64,000 nucleotides of DNA from Dendrophyllia cribrosa (Eukaryota; Cnidaria; Anthozoa; Scleractinia; Dendrophylliidae): assembly GCA_024195265.1 (NCBI GenBank), contig JAJLRJ010000003.1:25838989-25902988 (forward strand). The letters are read 5' to 3'. Positions 49,101-52,080 of this stretch are shown here, piece after piece. Within the stretch, counting starts at the first letter, position 1; each line of letters opens with the position of its first letter. Made by a program: the position numbers and the translations under genes. Under the pieces are notes generated by a model. The model was not told the origin of the DNA. It worked only from the letters and a program-made list of their open reading frames with translations, and ran no database searches.

Positions 49101-51002
49101 AGTACTGTATGAAGTGAATATTTAATAGCACATGCTGTGTTACTTTCGGAGCTGTTAACTTTTCTCGTCTGAATTAACTTTCATTTTTCTTCCCTTGCAA
49201 ACAGACTCCAGAGCGTTCAAATCACATCAAAGAAATTGCCCCCTCTTTACAAACAACGCTTAACTCGGTGAGTTCGTTGGACGTTGAATTGTGTAATGCT
49301 GTTGTTGTTGTTGTTTGTTTGTTTTCACAAAGGAAATCCAGACGTTCCCATGCGTTATTAAGCAGACACGTGCTCTTGACCTCATATCGGAAAACCTTTT
49401 GTCCTAATGAGATTTTACATGATGTATCAAGGAACGCTGCCCCCTATTTTTGGTGTGGCCTCCTGCGTTGTGCTTTAGGCGCCTCGTCACAATGGTTTAC
49501 TGCCTGTTTAACTTTCGCATTCCAAGAATTCGCAGCTAATTCTTGGTTAAAGGAGTAGAGTAATCACAAATAATATATTTTTTCATTCTATTTTCAGCTC
49601 ATGACAAAGGCTGCTGCATCTGATACGGAATTAAAGGCGAAACATGTTCGCGAAATACTGAAACTCACAACCAAGTTCATCAACGAAGCTAAAAAGACAG
49701 AGGAAGTGAGAGCGCCTTTCGAAATTTTCCCTTATAATGATTAGACTACGAGTAGTCCCTCCTTTTTCCTCAGGGATAGTAGAGCGAGCGAAACGCAAGC
49801 GCGCGTGAAAATCACCCCACGCGAGAAAGGCGAGACGCGCGCCTTTTGATATGAACCATTTATTTTTAGACTGTTTTATATTACCAGTAACTTGATGATT
49901 CTAATGTTTTGGTCGTTGTTTTTTATTAGACGTCTGTCCTGTTACAAAACGATAATCTTAGAGATGGGGTGACTCTAATCCAAGAGAGTGCATTATTCAA
50001 CAAGTCAGCTGACATCAAGAGTGCTTGTAGCACAATCCTGTCTATTTTGTCACGGTGAGTAACCTGGCAATGTAATGTACTCGGCCCGCAGTAATTGGCT
50101 CCACACCGTTGCGGTCACCCAGCCAATTTATCTACTGATATTATTTGTGTTTCCTCGGCGTAGCTAATAGAATATTTTTTTCTTTGGTTTGAAAACTCTC
50201 AAACCAGTTTAATTTTTATTTTCCCTTGTCTCAGATTCATTACCAAATTCTGAGACAAGGAAAAAAAATCAAACTGGTTTGTCAAACCAAAGAAAAATTT
50301 GAACCACAACATACACTACCTGCATGACATTACGTTAAGGAAACATCAGTTTGTGGAATAAAAACTTAAATGGGCTTATTGCATAATGCAATAATGCAAG
50401 TTGAATTGCAAAGTGATAGAGCGGTTTTCAGTTGGAAGTACGTAATTAGCATTGCAATTCTCTCAATCGAGCAGAAGTTAAACCAAAGCAAACCGTGACT
50501 CATACTCATACGTCATGCTGCATTTTGCTTCGAGCTCCGATTGTTTTTTTTAGTTTGTTTGCATCCGTTGATTACCAGAGTGATTGCTTTAGTTCGGGTT
50601 TTAATCGCGTTCGAATAACGTAATCCTAATTTCGTGTTAGTTGTCCTGTGGTTTATGTGCAGTAAATTTGAAATTTTTTGGTAGACGGTCTTCCAAATGG
50701 CCGCCCCTGTTGGTTTTTTTCAGGGGCTCATTTCCGCCGGAAATTCCTTCGAACGCGTCTCCATAATCTGTGATTACTGCTAGTTATACTCAATTGAAAA
50801 CCCCCGTGGTTGATTTGTTGTTTGTTGTGTTTCTTTTTTCAGGTCTGGTAACAAACAAGATGTTAACCGTAAAAACTCGAAAAGAAAGCTAGAAGCAAAT
50901 GAACACACAACTGTTGAAAGCACCCCGGTAAATAATGGTGCGGATTCAACTCAGACAAGCAGTGAACAAGTAAAGAAAAGAAAAAAGAAAAAGAAGAATT
51001 GA
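249..51002 (+). CDS. MYBBP1A: MYBBP1A / POL5 family protein, 37 visible exons (5' end missing)
   Basis: This is a large multi-exon gene for the metazoan Myb-binding protein 1A, homologous to yeast Pol5. The family acts in the nucleolus in ribosome biogenesis and rRNA transcription and processing; in vertebrates it also co-regulates transcription factors. Seen here: an N-terminal acidic run followed by KYSVKRLVKGLASTRKGARQ, the motif PQWVEVLTEVLLSLLTRPSS, long Asp/Glu-rich stretches (exons 20-23), DEAMMKLDDALAAVF, RVLDIIEIFIKKQASNPLIL, and a basic C-terminus KKRKKKKKN before TGA. These occur in the order expected for MYBBP1A. About 1,128 codons are visible against roughly 1,330 residues in the human protein. 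Splice phases agree at every junction except exon 4-5. The start codon lies upstream of position 1. Introns are heavily loaded with transposons, and one hosts two antisense genes. Family assignment is from recognition and is strong; the exact ends of exons 4 and 22 are less sure. Confidence 0.93.
486..1532 (+). other. Intron, nothing specific seen
   Basis: AT-rich intron with several ACATGT/TACATGTA palindromes (around 513-540, 920-933, 1254-1275). I see no coding potential or inverted-repeat element. Confidence 0.6.
1533..1613 (+). CDS. MYBBP1A: MYBBP1A window exon 2
   Basis: TTTTTGCAG acceptor and GTAAGT donor; 27 codons in phase 0, containing YIGQVFGLTSILRSQL. This aligns by eye with the vertebrate ALFANLFGVLALF segment. 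Confidence 0.9.
2230..2343 (+). CDS. MYBBP1A: MYBBP1A window exon 3
   Basis: TTTTATAG acceptor, donor GTAAGC at 2344; 38 codons, phase 0, ending in KVIVDIFTV. A MULE-like element begins 10 bp past the exon end and its target duplication includes most of this donor. Confidence 0.9.
2354..3468. mobile_element. MULE-like foldback element with 9-bp target duplication
   Basis: Terminal inverted repeats begin CGGTGTCTGACATTTGCAG (2354 onward) and end with the complement at 3468. TAAGCAAAC flanks it on both sides (2345-2353 and 3469-3477). The inverted repeats continue through a CAGACTGCAG minisatellite to GACTGACTGACACTAAA: the right repeat is about 49 bp, the left about 105 bp because the minisatellite has expanded. 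A 9-bp duplication is typical of Mutator-like elements. I see no transposase ORF, so it is non-autonomous. It lies in the intron after window exon 3, 10 bp beyond the exon. Confidence 0.85.
2372..2446. repeat. CAGACTGCAGACCG-type minisatellite in left inverted repeat
   Basis: Tandem units alternating GCAGACT and GCAGACC, roughly 16-18 bp per pair. The right inverted repeat has only two to three units, so this array expanded after or during insertion. Confidence 0.8.
3872..4160. repeat. Near-perfect palindromic MITE
   Basis: Left arm (from about 3872) and right arm (to about 4160) are reverse complements with few mismatches, centred near 4027. Shared segments include CATTTTGAAATGGTTA and TTACTGTTATGG. 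It can form a long hairpin; no coding potential. Confidence 0.8.
4276..4398 (+). CDS. MYBBP1A: MYBBP1A window exon 4 (3' end uncertain)
   Basis: TTTCTGCAG acceptor; reads VSTDVFVKCVYPSVKEII and on to LLISLALQR. The stronger-looking donor after 4388 (AG/GTGTTG) leaves phase 2, which does not fit the next exon. A weaker donor after 4398 (GGG/GTCTGT) gives 41 codons in phase 0 and fits. A small exon missed in the intron is the alternative. Confidence 0.8.
4448..4640. mobile_element. Truncated family-A MITE
   Basis: Starts AAAGGGACACTGTCACC and matches, in reverse complement, the right half of the MITE at 20608-22670, including the CTTTGAAAAGCC and TTTGTTTCAATGGAAA segments. The far end is not recognisable beyond about 4640. 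Confidence 0.65.
5548..5677. mobile_element. 130-bp MITE inserted in the Gypsy remnant
   Basis: Inverted ends GGGGCCAGTTGCATAAAACTTAA-like (left, shortened here by one mismatch) and TTAAGTTCTATGCAACTGGC plus CCC (right). No ORF. Confidence 0.75.
6037..6475. repeat. Three tandem 146-147-bp units
   Basis: Copies start at 6037, 6183 and 6330, each opening CATCTGAGTAAGCTTGTCTT. The repeat is in frame on the minus strand, duplicating a 49-residue segment of the Gypsy-like ORF. Confidence 0.9.
7535..7627 (+). CDS. MYBBP1A: MYBBP1A window exon 5
   Basis: GTTATAG acceptor, donor GTATGG; 31 codons in phase 0, DHLDKKLLKGAWKCSFIADK onward. It sits after a 3.1-kb intron holding a decayed Gypsy element. 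Confidence 0.87.
8021..8536. mobile_element. pogo/Tigger-like MITE
   Basis: Left end CAGTGGAGTACTGTTATCTC preceded by TA; right end GAGACTTCACTG. Internal motifs of the type ATCTCGAACC and TATCTTGAAC recur in both orientations, as in pogo/Tigger derivatives. Position 8340-8420 is a run of TACTGTA/GTACAG palindromes. No ORF. Confidence 0.7.
8717..8828 (+). CDS. MYBBP1A: MYBBP1A window exon 6
   Basis: GATTTCAG acceptor, donor GTGTCC; 37 codons plus one base (phase 1). Contains HPRVHCVWDEVFLTLF and MELFWNNVVE, corresponding to the vertebrate ALDLLRLAL and FWKEVVEQGL region. Confidence 0.9.
9721..9806 (+). CDS. MYBBP1A: MYBBP1A window exon 7
   Basis: TTAATTTCAG acceptor, GTGAGT donor. Its first two bases complete an Asp codon with exon 6; then GLFQSTHDRKFLGFQLVRKI. 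Ends in phase 0. Confidence 0.9.
10064..11045. mobile_element. TIR element starting CAGGG, hAT-like
   Basis: Left end CAGGGTGGGATGG, right end GCGCCCTG. Subterminal GCTTGCCC...GGGCAA and ACTAGCCC motifs occur in both halves. CAGGG ends recall hAT elements, but I cannot confirm an 8-bp duplication. No convincing transposase. Confidence 0.5.
11053..11350. mobile_element. MITE with about 45-bp inverted ends
   Basis: Left TATACACCAAATTGAAGAAA and right TTTCTTCAATTTGGTGTATA are exact reverse complements; the match extends inward through AAAAGCATAAACCAT. It directly follows the CAGGG element. Confidence 0.85.
11636..11728 (+). CDS. MYBBP1A: MYBBP1A window exon 8
   Basis: CTGATCAG acceptor, GTGAGT donor; 31 codons, phase 0, VPVVFSAHMMRSFINSLSSS onward. 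It is followed by a 7.1-kb intron split by a palindromic element and a LINE. Confidence 0.9.
12541..15360 (+). pseudogene. LINE ORF2: reverse transcriptase and CCHC region
   Basis: The open frame of about 940 codons carries non-LTR reverse transcriptase motifs: SPGSDGLPADFYK, FVDFEKAFDSLEW, RQGCPLSPYLF, the catalytic YADD (13696-13707) and GLRLNYKKTE. Near the C-terminus is CTFCGKGSEELTHLFWHC, the C-x2-C-x7-H-x4-C knuckle of the L1/Tx1 group. The 5' endonuclease piece (12244-12617) is in another frame; the shift occurs at the A10 run 12541-12550, which suggests a one-base slippage. The core is otherwise free of stops, so the insertion looks young, but 5' truncation and the frameshift make this copy non-autonomous. 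Confidence 0.9.
15455..15501. repeat. TA microsatellite in LINE 3' UTR
   Basis: Alternating TA interrupted once by TTT, between the ORF2 stop and the first poly(A). Confidence 0.9.
18006..18137. repeat. Hairpin element, family C
   Basis: Left ATGTTGTAGTTCATTTTTTA and right AATTAACTACAACAT are inverted; the arms share GGTAATTTTTGTTTTTCC. Similar hairpins with ATGTTGTGGTTC ends occur at 50165-50313 and 53244-53379, and half of one at 48947-49011. Confidence 0.75.
18872..18951 (+). CDS. MYBBP1A: MYBBP1A window exon 9
   Basis: TTTCCAG acceptor, GTAATG donor; 26 codons plus 2 bases. Reads ASSLPATVTQNKYPEVPALV then IKQLLG, with the split Arg completed by exon 10. Confidence 0.88.
19065..19200 (+). 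mobile_element. tRNA-derived SINE-like sequence
   Basis: A box-like GGTACAGTGGTGAGC (19077-19091) and B box-like GGTTTGAGGCC (19120-19130) are spaced as in a tRNA; the cloverleaf is poor and an unrelated tail follows. Suggestive only. Confidence 0.45.
19544..19607 (+). CDS. MYBBP1A: MYBBP1A window exon 10
   Basis: ATTGTAG acceptor, GTGAGT donor. The first base completes the Arg from exon 9, then HGNMHFDKRTKTRTVENMLG. Phase 0 at the end. Confidence 0.87.
20086..20171 (+). CDS. MYBBP1A: MYBBP1A window exon 11
   Basis: ATCTCAG acceptor, GTAAGA donor; 28 codons plus 2 bases, LEGSGPQAFVTWLLEIFEQG onward. The following intron carries the Penelope-in-MITE nest. Confidence 0.9.
20923..20971 (-). 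ncRNA. Hammerhead-ribozyme-like motif, copy 2 (inverted)
   Basis: Exact inverted copy of the motif at 22366-22414, including the CCGACGA core with C in place of U4. Confidence 0.7.
21062..22115 (-). pseudogene. Penelope-like RT C-terminus and GIY-YIG endonuclease
   Basis: Open from the inverted junction (about 22115) to the stop at 21062, roughly 350 codons. It starts inside the reverse transcriptase thumb (SVAFLDINISIN), continues HYKPTDSHSYLLHSSSHPSH, IPYSQFLRLRRLCS and RGYPDSVV, then a Cys cluster CTRTRCNTCPF, then VIYCITCTFCKK and CIGETGRRLSDRFREHL, the GIY-YIG nuclease core. The catalytic reverse transcriptase motifs upstream are missing, so this copy cannot encode a complete enzyme. 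Not a host gene. Confidence 0.88.
22366..22414 (+). ncRNA. Hammerhead-ribozyme-like motif, copy 1
   Basis: Stem I pairs GATTC (22366-22370) with GAATC (22410-22414) and GCT (22371-22373) with AGC (22402-22404). Core CCGACGA (22374-22380), stem-II region, then GAAAC and GTC (399-401 of 22xxx) as the expected cleavage site, with a minimal ACGT stem III. The type-I layout with tiny stem III is known from Penelope-like elements. The core differs from CUGANGA at U4 (C here), so activity is doubtful. Confidence 0.7.
23095..23146 (+). CDS. MYBBP1A: MYBBP1A window exon 12
   Basis: TTTTTAG acceptor, GTATAT donor. The first base completes a Glu codon, then SRTTKNEESTRIAVLNQ. A short exon accepted because the phase fits on both sides. 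Confidence 0.85.
23573..23866. mobile_element. Family-B MITE
   Basis: Inverted ends TAGAGCAATTTTCAATTCAG and CAACTGAAAACTGCTCCA. Contains CGCGTTTTCCCGCGCTTGGC, also present in inverted orientation in the copy at 47643-47927. Confidence 0.75.
24137..24250 (+). CDS. MYBBP1A: MYBBP1A window exon 13
   Basis: ATTCAG acceptor preceded by a GTT microsatellite, donor GTAAGT; 38 codons, phase 0, with DWVPEVLFFFLEHAFF. It matches the position of the vertebrate RLVSIVDSLH-to-RFCLFHSFF region. Confidence 0.9.
24251..25145 (+). other. Intron with unclassified repeat-like sequence
   Basis: Contains duplicated ACCGCGGTT palindromes (24349, 24502) and TTTACC/GGAATTTCCG-like segments around 24710-25060 that look repetitive, but I cannot delimit an element. 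No coding exon seen. Confidence 0.4.
25146..25268 (+). CDS. MYBBP1A: MYBBP1A window exon 14
   Basis: CTTTAG acceptor, GTAACT donor; 41 codons, phase 0, LPLASSVREICEQRFISTLK onward. Confidence 0.9.
25814..25867 (+). CDS. MYBBP1A: MYBBP1A window exon 15
   Basis: TTTAACAG acceptor, GTAGGA donor; 18 codons, phase 0, KRLESEDYKVASNLWTDE. Confidence 0.85.
26133..26286. repeat. Seven tandem copies of a 22-bp unit
   Basis: TGTGAATACAATGCATGTCT plus CG repeated seven times with almost no variation. Confidence 0.95.
26389..26536. repeat. GCCTGC/GCTTGT hexamer array
   Basis: Hexamers grade from GCTTGT through GCCTGT to GCCTGC and back, in a symmetric pattern. Read through, they create long simple ORFs on both strands that are not genes. 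The array ends about 45 bp before MYBBP1A exon 16. Confidence 0.95.
26583..26636 (+). CDS. MYBBP1A: MYBBP1A window exon 16
   Basis: TGTTGCAG acceptor shortly downstream of a GCCTGC hexamer array; GTATTA donor. 18 codons, phase 0, SKKAFKNAVKIIEKIQKK. Confidence 0.85.
27399..27509 (+). CDS. MYBBP1A: MYBBP1A window exon 17
   Basis: TTGTCAG acceptor, GTACAT donor; 37 codons, phase 0, including VFELLFSHMALHLFIEPDQA, equivalent to the vertebrate AAAFQHLLLLVGIHLLKSP segment. Confidence 0.9.
28181..28235 (+). CDS. MYBBP1A: MYBBP1A window exon 18
   Basis: ATAACCAG acceptor, GTGAGA donor; 18 codons plus one base, ELKACYERQKSKNKEDNA. The split Glu codon is completed by exon 19. Confidence 0.85.
28484..29270. 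mobile_element. 0.8-kb TIR element with arginine-rich ORF
   Basis: Left AGGGCCTGTTTACATGAGGG and right CTTTCATGTAAACAGGCCCT are inverted. Within the ends, CCCTACC/GGTAGGG motifs repeat in both orientations. Flanks AATAAGCATA and AACAAGCACA are an imperfect 10-bp match that may be a worn target duplication. A minus-strand ORF (29113-28760) has a hydrophobic stretch then Arg-rich RRRQVCRGRIWRRSDKKK; its relation to a transposase is unproven. Confidence 0.7.
29423..29606. mobile_element. Hairpin MITE, family D
   Basis: Nearly perfect palindrome: TAGACCCTATTCATAAATGG at the left and its complement at the right. Inner segment CTAATCAGCCCAACTAGCCT matches the element at 48649-48826. Confidence 0.9.
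29776..29921 (+). CDS. MYBBP1A: MYBBP1A window exon 19
   Basis: TTTTTCAG acceptor, GTTAGT donor; 2 bases plus 48 codons. PQWVEVLTEVLLSLLTRPSS is the best single family match in the window (vertebrates have PPWVEVLVEILLALLAQPSH). Confidence 0.94.
29932..30995 (+). other. Intron; one dispersed satellite monomer
   Basis: Around 30450-30550 the sequence TTGAATGGTCACACCATAGG and following bases is a degenerate relative of the 40080-41400 tandem repeat. No exon or further element recognised. Confidence 0.5.
30996..31053 (+). CDS. MYBBP1A: MYBBP1A window exon 20
   Basis: GTTGTTAG acceptor, GTGGGT donor; 19 codons plus one base, SLDPRKGDEDETLEVVDES. It starts the acidic central stretch. Confidence 0.85.
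31511..31776. mobile_element. MITE with 29-bp inverted ends
   Basis: CAGAAACCCATAAGTGGGTT then GAAACGTG at the left; the complement at 31748-31776. No ORF of note. Confidence 0.85.
31839..31888 (+). CDS. MYBBP1A: MYBBP1A window exon 21
   Basis: TATTTAG acceptor, GTAAAC donor; 2 bases plus 16 codons, DEEDNEDMEDEEGKEK, acidic. The next intron is 10.1 kb and hosts two antisense genes. Confidence 0.85.
32648..32653 (-). promoter_or_regulatory. Poly(A) signal of cysteine-rich gene 1
   Basis: AATAAA on the minus strand about 134 bp after the stop codon. Confidence 0.6.
32787..34135 (-). CDS. Secreted cysteine-rich protein 1, nested in MYBBP1A intron
   Basis: Two exons on the minus strand: 34135-33929 (69 codons) and 33038-32787 (83 codons plus stop), phase-0 intron with GTAACA donor and TTTTCAG acceptor; 152 residues. 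Residues 1-24 form a signal peptide (MKSYLAACFVVVAISTFAIL, then GNAQ), followed by a Ser/Thr/Pro/Val linker, a CDCKGEC cluster, and in exon 2 a basic, tyrosine-rich Cys domain: FDCCRKCNA, C-L-K, C, and YKCMCNC. There are 13 cysteines after the signal peptide. TATA box 92 bp upstream of ATG; AATAAA (minus) at 32653-32648. Its paralogue lies 2 kb away. A family-A MITE sits in its intron 19 bp from exon 1. I do not recognise the family. It is probably an extracellular disulfide-rich protein, function unknown. Confidence 0.82.
33527..33909. mobile_element. Family-A MITE in the intron of cysteine-rich gene 1
   Basis: Inverted ends AAAGGAGCTATGTCA and TGACATAGGCTCTTT. The internal AGTTGCAATCCATTTCCATC segment is shared with the copies at 20608 and 43434. 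Its edge is 19 bp from the exon-1 splice donor (33928). Confidence 0.88.
34227..34234 (-). promoter_or_regulatory. TATA box of cysteine-rich gene 1
   Basis: TATAAAAG on the minus strand, ending 92 bp before the ATG at 34135. The same octamer stands at nearly the same distance before the paralogous gene. Confidence 0.7.
34400..35880. other. Spacer between the two cysteine-rich genes
   Basis: AT-rich. 34733-34850 and 35030-35200 share diverged blocks (TTATTCAAGTACAAATTCTC / TTATTCAAGCACAAGTTCTT; TTATATTTAGGAACACGGAA), that is an internal direct repeat about 297 bp apart. No coding sequence seen. Confidence 0.6.
36089..36820 (-). CDS. Secreted cysteine-rich protein 2, nested in MYBBP1A intron
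   Basis: Two exons on the minus strand: 36820-36575 (82 codons) and 36373-36089 (94 codons plus stop), phase-0 intron (GTAAAA donor, TTGACAG acceptor); 176 residues. Residues 1-20 are a signal peptide (MKTCSFLVTFSLAIFLVSAF). A charged linker follows, then CLSVCEPKC, and exon 2 carries CKWVCLYLFDCCRACNAKY, C-L-K-K and YQCMCHCLDKH; about 14 cysteines after the signal peptide. Exon structure, Cys order and TATA position mirror gene 1, so the two are a tandem duplicate pair. I chose this Met rather than one 11 codons upstream (36853) because it starts the hydrophobic signal core. AATAAA on the minus strand at 35892-35887. Function unknown. Confidence 0.84.
36914..36921 (-). promoter_or_regulatory. 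TATA box of cysteine-rich gene 2
   Basis: TATAAAAG on the minus strand, 94 bp before the ATG at 36820. Confidence 0.7.
37230..37470. repeat. Dispersed relative of the 85-bp satellite
   Basis: TTTCATTTGAATGGTCACAC and CAGATTCAAAAGTTAGAAAC resemble the complement of satellite segments at 40080-41400, with two or more degenerate monomers in inverted orientation. Confidence 0.55.
37835..38432. mobile_element. pogo/Tigger-like MITE
   Basis: Repeated TTCGAGTTAGCGGGG and TTCGAGTTATCGGGGT motifs at both ends; right end GGGGTTCTACTG followed by TA, the classic pogo/Tigger terminus. The left end is worn. Confidence 0.7.
39050..39330 (-). mobile_element. 3' fragment of a non-LTR retrotransposon ORF
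   Basis: The minus-strand frame 39327-39067 reads HNNYNTRYATDQNLHRPFSR and TNYGLARFSVVASQTWEAMP, which resembles the C-terminal part of CR1/RTE-type LINE polymerases commonly seen in animals. No start, no upstream reverse transcriptase. Confidence 0.55.
40080..41400. repeat. Satellite array, about 85-bp units
   Basis: Period is 85-87 bp in the homogeneous part (40680-41390), with core GTGTGACCATTCAAATGAAA then GCTATTGATCAGTTCTTTCC. Older units at 40080-40680 are longer and carry an extra GTGGCTCTAAC...TCTGGATGAAATC block, so the 85-bp form looks like a deletion derivative that was then amplified. Confidence 0.92.
41962..42138 (+). CDS. MYBBP1A: MYBBP1A window exon 22
   Basis: TTTATAG acceptor; 59 codons, phase 0, strongly acidic, then EVDEAFRAEVQAALG (vertebrate DVDQGFREQLMTVLQAG). 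I end it at GAG/GTTGGT. A second in-frame donor 18 bases on (CAG/GTTATT, exon end 42156) is possible. Confidence 0.87.
42657..42771 (+). CDS. MYBBP1A: MYBBP1A window exon 23
   Basis: ATTGTAG acceptor, GTGGGA donor; 38 codons plus one base. Contains DEAMMKLDDALAAVF, a signature shared with vertebrate MYBBP1A, then a lysine-rich segment. Confidence 0.93.
43082..43115 (+). CDS. MYBBP1A: MYBBP1A window exon 24
   Basis: CCAACAG acceptor, GTACGA donor. A 34-base exon (2 + 30 + 2) reading ATKIVLHFKL. It is short, but both split codons (Asp and Arg) resolve correctly. Confidence 0.83.
43271..43328 (+). CDS. MYBBP1A: MYBBP1A window exon 25
   Basis: TTCTTCAG acceptor, GTGAGT donor; completes Arg, then VLDIIEIFIKKQASNPLIL, matching vertebrate VLDLVEVLVTKQPENALVL. 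Confidence 0.93.
43434..43815. mobile_element. Family-A MITE
   Basis: Inverted ends AAAGGGGCTACGTCACCAT and ATGACAACAGCTCCTTT; the internal AGAATGGAAATGGATTGCAT segment is the family core in reverse. Confidence 0.88.
43884..44000 (+). CDS. MYBBP1A: MYBBP1A window exon 26
   Basis: CATTCAG acceptor, GTGATC donor; 39 codons, phase 0, ELIDPLLDVVWSSINSKDFR onward (vertebrate ELLEPLLSIIRRSL). It begins 68 bp after a family-A MITE. Confidence 0.92.
44530..44605 (+). CDS. MYBBP1A: MYBBP1A window exon 27
   Basis: TTTTGCAG acceptor, GTTAGA donor; 25 codons plus one base, LPPTSTLNVKDVHDKIEHLV onward. Confidence 0.88.
44630..44790. repeat. Dispersed satellite-like monomer
   Basis: GTTTAAATGGTCACACTTCA, GGATTTCATCCACAGAATCA and the following bases correspond to the complement of the long form of the 40080-41400 unit. 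Confidence 0.5.
45065..45114 (+). CDS. MYBBP1A: MYBBP1A window exon 28
   Basis: TAAACAG acceptor, GTAAGA donor; completes Ala, then PSVVIMTLVTRGCLYL, equivalent to vertebrate ALYHFNASLYLLRVL. Confidence 0.88.
45255..45624. mobile_element. Diverged family-A-like MITE
   Basis: Ends AAAAGGACGCTGTCGC and GGGACACCGTCCCT are imperfect inverted repeats. Size matches family A; the internal sequence is only weakly similar. Confidence 0.55.
45892..45975 (+). CDS. MYBBP1A: MYBBP1A window exon 29
   Basis: ATTTACAG acceptor, GTAAGT donor; 28 codons, phase 0, VRVLRGSQTPESAVDKKGKT onward. Confidence 0.87.
46020..46232. mobile_element. 213-bp MITE
   Basis: AGGGCGCGTTTTTTTGG at the left and its complement at the right; the match extends through CATATCCTGGTCATTCC against GGAATGGCCAGAATATG. 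Confidence 0.88.
46712..46782 (+). CDS. MYBBP1A: MYBBP1A window exon 30
   Basis: TGTGCAG acceptor, GTCAGT donor; 23 codons plus 2 bases, VNLVNVQRVTAVFNKALKDF onward (vertebrate LNLVTRVYSTALSSFLTKR). Confidence 0.9.
47294..47399. mobile_element. 106-bp MITE
   Basis: AATATAGAGCGTTTTCAC and GTGAAAACGCTCTATATT are exact inverted ends, 27 bp before MYBBP1A exon 31. Confidence 0.88.
47427..47478 (+). CDS. MYBBP1A: MYBBP1A window exon 31
   Basis: ATTCCAG acceptor, GTGAGT donor; completes Arg, then STHLHPVLFTELISRFP (vertebrate SPLTVPMFLSLFSRHP). Confidence 0.9.
47643..47927. mobile_element. Family-B MITE
   Basis: TAGAGCAGTTTTCAATTGAG and CAATTGAAAACTGCTCTA ends. The internal GCGCCAAGCGCGGGAAAACG segment is the complement of the copy at 23573. 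Confidence 0.88.
48252..48320 (+). CDS. MYBBP1A: MYBBP1A window exon 32
   Basis: TATTTAG acceptor, GTAATA donor; 23 codons, phase 0, HLGWHLAPNLVKYLESAVNN onward. Confidence 0.88.
48649..48826. mobile_element. Hairpin MITE related to family D
   Basis: ATACACCGAATGC and GCATTCGGTGTAT ends. The central region (TGAGGCTAGT, AGCATG) is shared with 29423-29606, but the outer ends differ. Confidence 0.75.
49056..49097 (+). CDS. MYBBP1A: MYBBP1A window exon 33
   Basis: TATTTTAG acceptor, GTGAGT donor; 14 codons, phase 0, SQACAMLLQLMPQK (vertebrate HQACLLLQKTL). Confidence 0.88.
49205..49267 (+). CDS. MYBBP1A: MYBBP1A window exon 34
   Basis: CAAACAG acceptor, GTGAGT donor; 21 codons, phase 0, TPERSNHIKEIAPSLQTTLN onward. 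Confidence 0.88.
49598..49705 (+). CDS. MYBBP1A: MYBBP1A window exon 35
   Basis: ATTTTCAG acceptor, GTGAGA donor; 36 codons, phase 0, with HVREILKLTTKFINEAKK. Confidence 0.9.
49930..50054 (+). CDS. MYBBP1A: MYBBP1A window exon 36
   Basis: TTATTAG acceptor, GTGAGT donor; 41 codons plus 2 bases, ending SACSTILSILS with an Arg split to exon 37. Confidence 0.9.
50165..50313. repeat. Hairpin element, family C
   Basis: TTCTTTGGTTTG...AAACCAGTTT...CTTGTCTCAG paired with its complement; the right end is GAACCACAACATA as in the 53244 copy. Confidence 0.8.
50417..50806. mobile_element. Diverged family-B MITE
   Basis: TAGAGCGGTTTTCAGTTGGA left end and ACTCAATTGAAAAC right end; it ends about 36 bp before MYBBP1A exon 37. 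Confidence 0.65.
50843..51002 (+). CDS. MYBBP1A: MYBBP1A last exon with basic tail and stop
   Basis: TTTTTTCAG acceptor; completes Arg, then a polar segment ending VKKRKKKKKN and TGA at 51000-51002. The lysine-rich terminus is typical of the family's nuclear and nucleolar targeting tail. No further exon is needed. Confidence 0.93.
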
Positions 51003-51330
51003 GAAGAAGTAAATTCCGACTGAGAGTTGAGAACAATATCGAGGTTATTTACTTTTTAGATATTAAAATGTCCAATAAGCTACGTTAAGGTCTTTTCTTC
51101 CCCATTTCGTCTTCCCTTACCTCCCACATTAAGCTGCCCACTTTACTTCGCCCCACCCCACCCTAGAGCAACCTGGTCTGTAAATACAACGGAGAGTGCG
51201 CGCCTCTCTTGTTACTTGGTAACCAGCTAACATCCCATTGATTCACTTTTCCGCATATCTCTCTGGGAACTGGGAACGAGGTTATGCCTCATATACTTGT
51301 TCTCACTAAAGACAGGGATTTTAATGTCAA

Positions 51331-51336
51331 ATAAAT
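51331..51336 (+). promoter_or_regulatory. Candidate poly(A) signal of MYBBP1A
   Basis: AATAAA about 330 bases after the stop; the first canonical hexamer I find in the 3' UTR. Cleavage just downstream would give a short 3' UTR. Confidence 0.55.
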
Positions 51337-51439
51337 ATGAAATGCAAAACCAATTTGAAACACATCCGTATACTTTTTGTTGTTCATGTCATTCCATGCG
51401 TGCTTTTAGTAACTAATCCACTCGCTGTTCATTCAGCCA

Positions 51440-51498
51440 GTCACTCATTCATTCATTCGTTTATTCATTCGTTTATTCATTCATTTTCATTCATTCAA
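51440..51498. repeat. CATT-type microsatellite
   Basis: TCATTCATTCATTCGTTTAT and variants. Confidence 0.9.
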
Positions 51499-51669
51499 GC
51501 TTTGTTTGTGAAATTATAGTACTTGAAATTTCGATAACAACCGCTCCATCTACATCGACAACTTTAATCCACAAAGGCTATGGCCATCACGTGAATGGAG
51601 TGGTAGTGCAAACTAAACATTGTTTGTGCGGTTTACAAATGCAATATTTAAAGTAAATTTAAAATAGAG

Positions 51670-51905
51670 TTAATAATGACTATCTAGAGCGGCTTTGAAT
51701 CGATTCAGTGACGGTTGTTCCAGGATATGCGGTGGAAGTTCATTCCACAGTTCAACAGTAGAGAAGAAGGTCCCCTTGCACATGTTAGTATGAGCCTTCA
51801 AGCCATAAAATGTCTTTGGTTGGTACTGCCGGGTTTTATTTGTTGGCATCGGGATGCTTGTTTGGATTGGCAGTGGAGCAATTGTGATTTTTCGAACAAG
51901 ACATA
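51670..51905 (-). mobile_element. CR1/jockey-like LINE 3' fragment
   Basis: The minus strand reads TRQYQPKTFYGLKAHTNMCK and TVELWNELPPHILEQPSLNR, the conserved C-terminal end of such LINE polymerases. Upstream sequence is replaced by a pogo-like MITE. Confidence 0.65.
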
Positions 51906-52080
51906 CAGTGGAATCACGATTTTTCGAATACTCGATTTTTCGAAACTCCCGATTATTCGAACCAAAACTCGTTTCCTTTAGATTTGATTTCATTCAATAC
52001 CACCTTCGATTTTTCGAACTCCCGATTTTTTGAACCAATTTCCGTTTCCTTTGAAGGTTTGAAAAATCGGGATTCCACTG
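51906..52080. mobile_element. 175-bp pogo/Tigger-like MITE
   Basis: CAGTGGAATCACGATTTTTC and AAAAATCGGGATTCCACTG ends, TA on the left side, with repeated CGATTTTTCGAA motifs. Confidence 0.85.
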
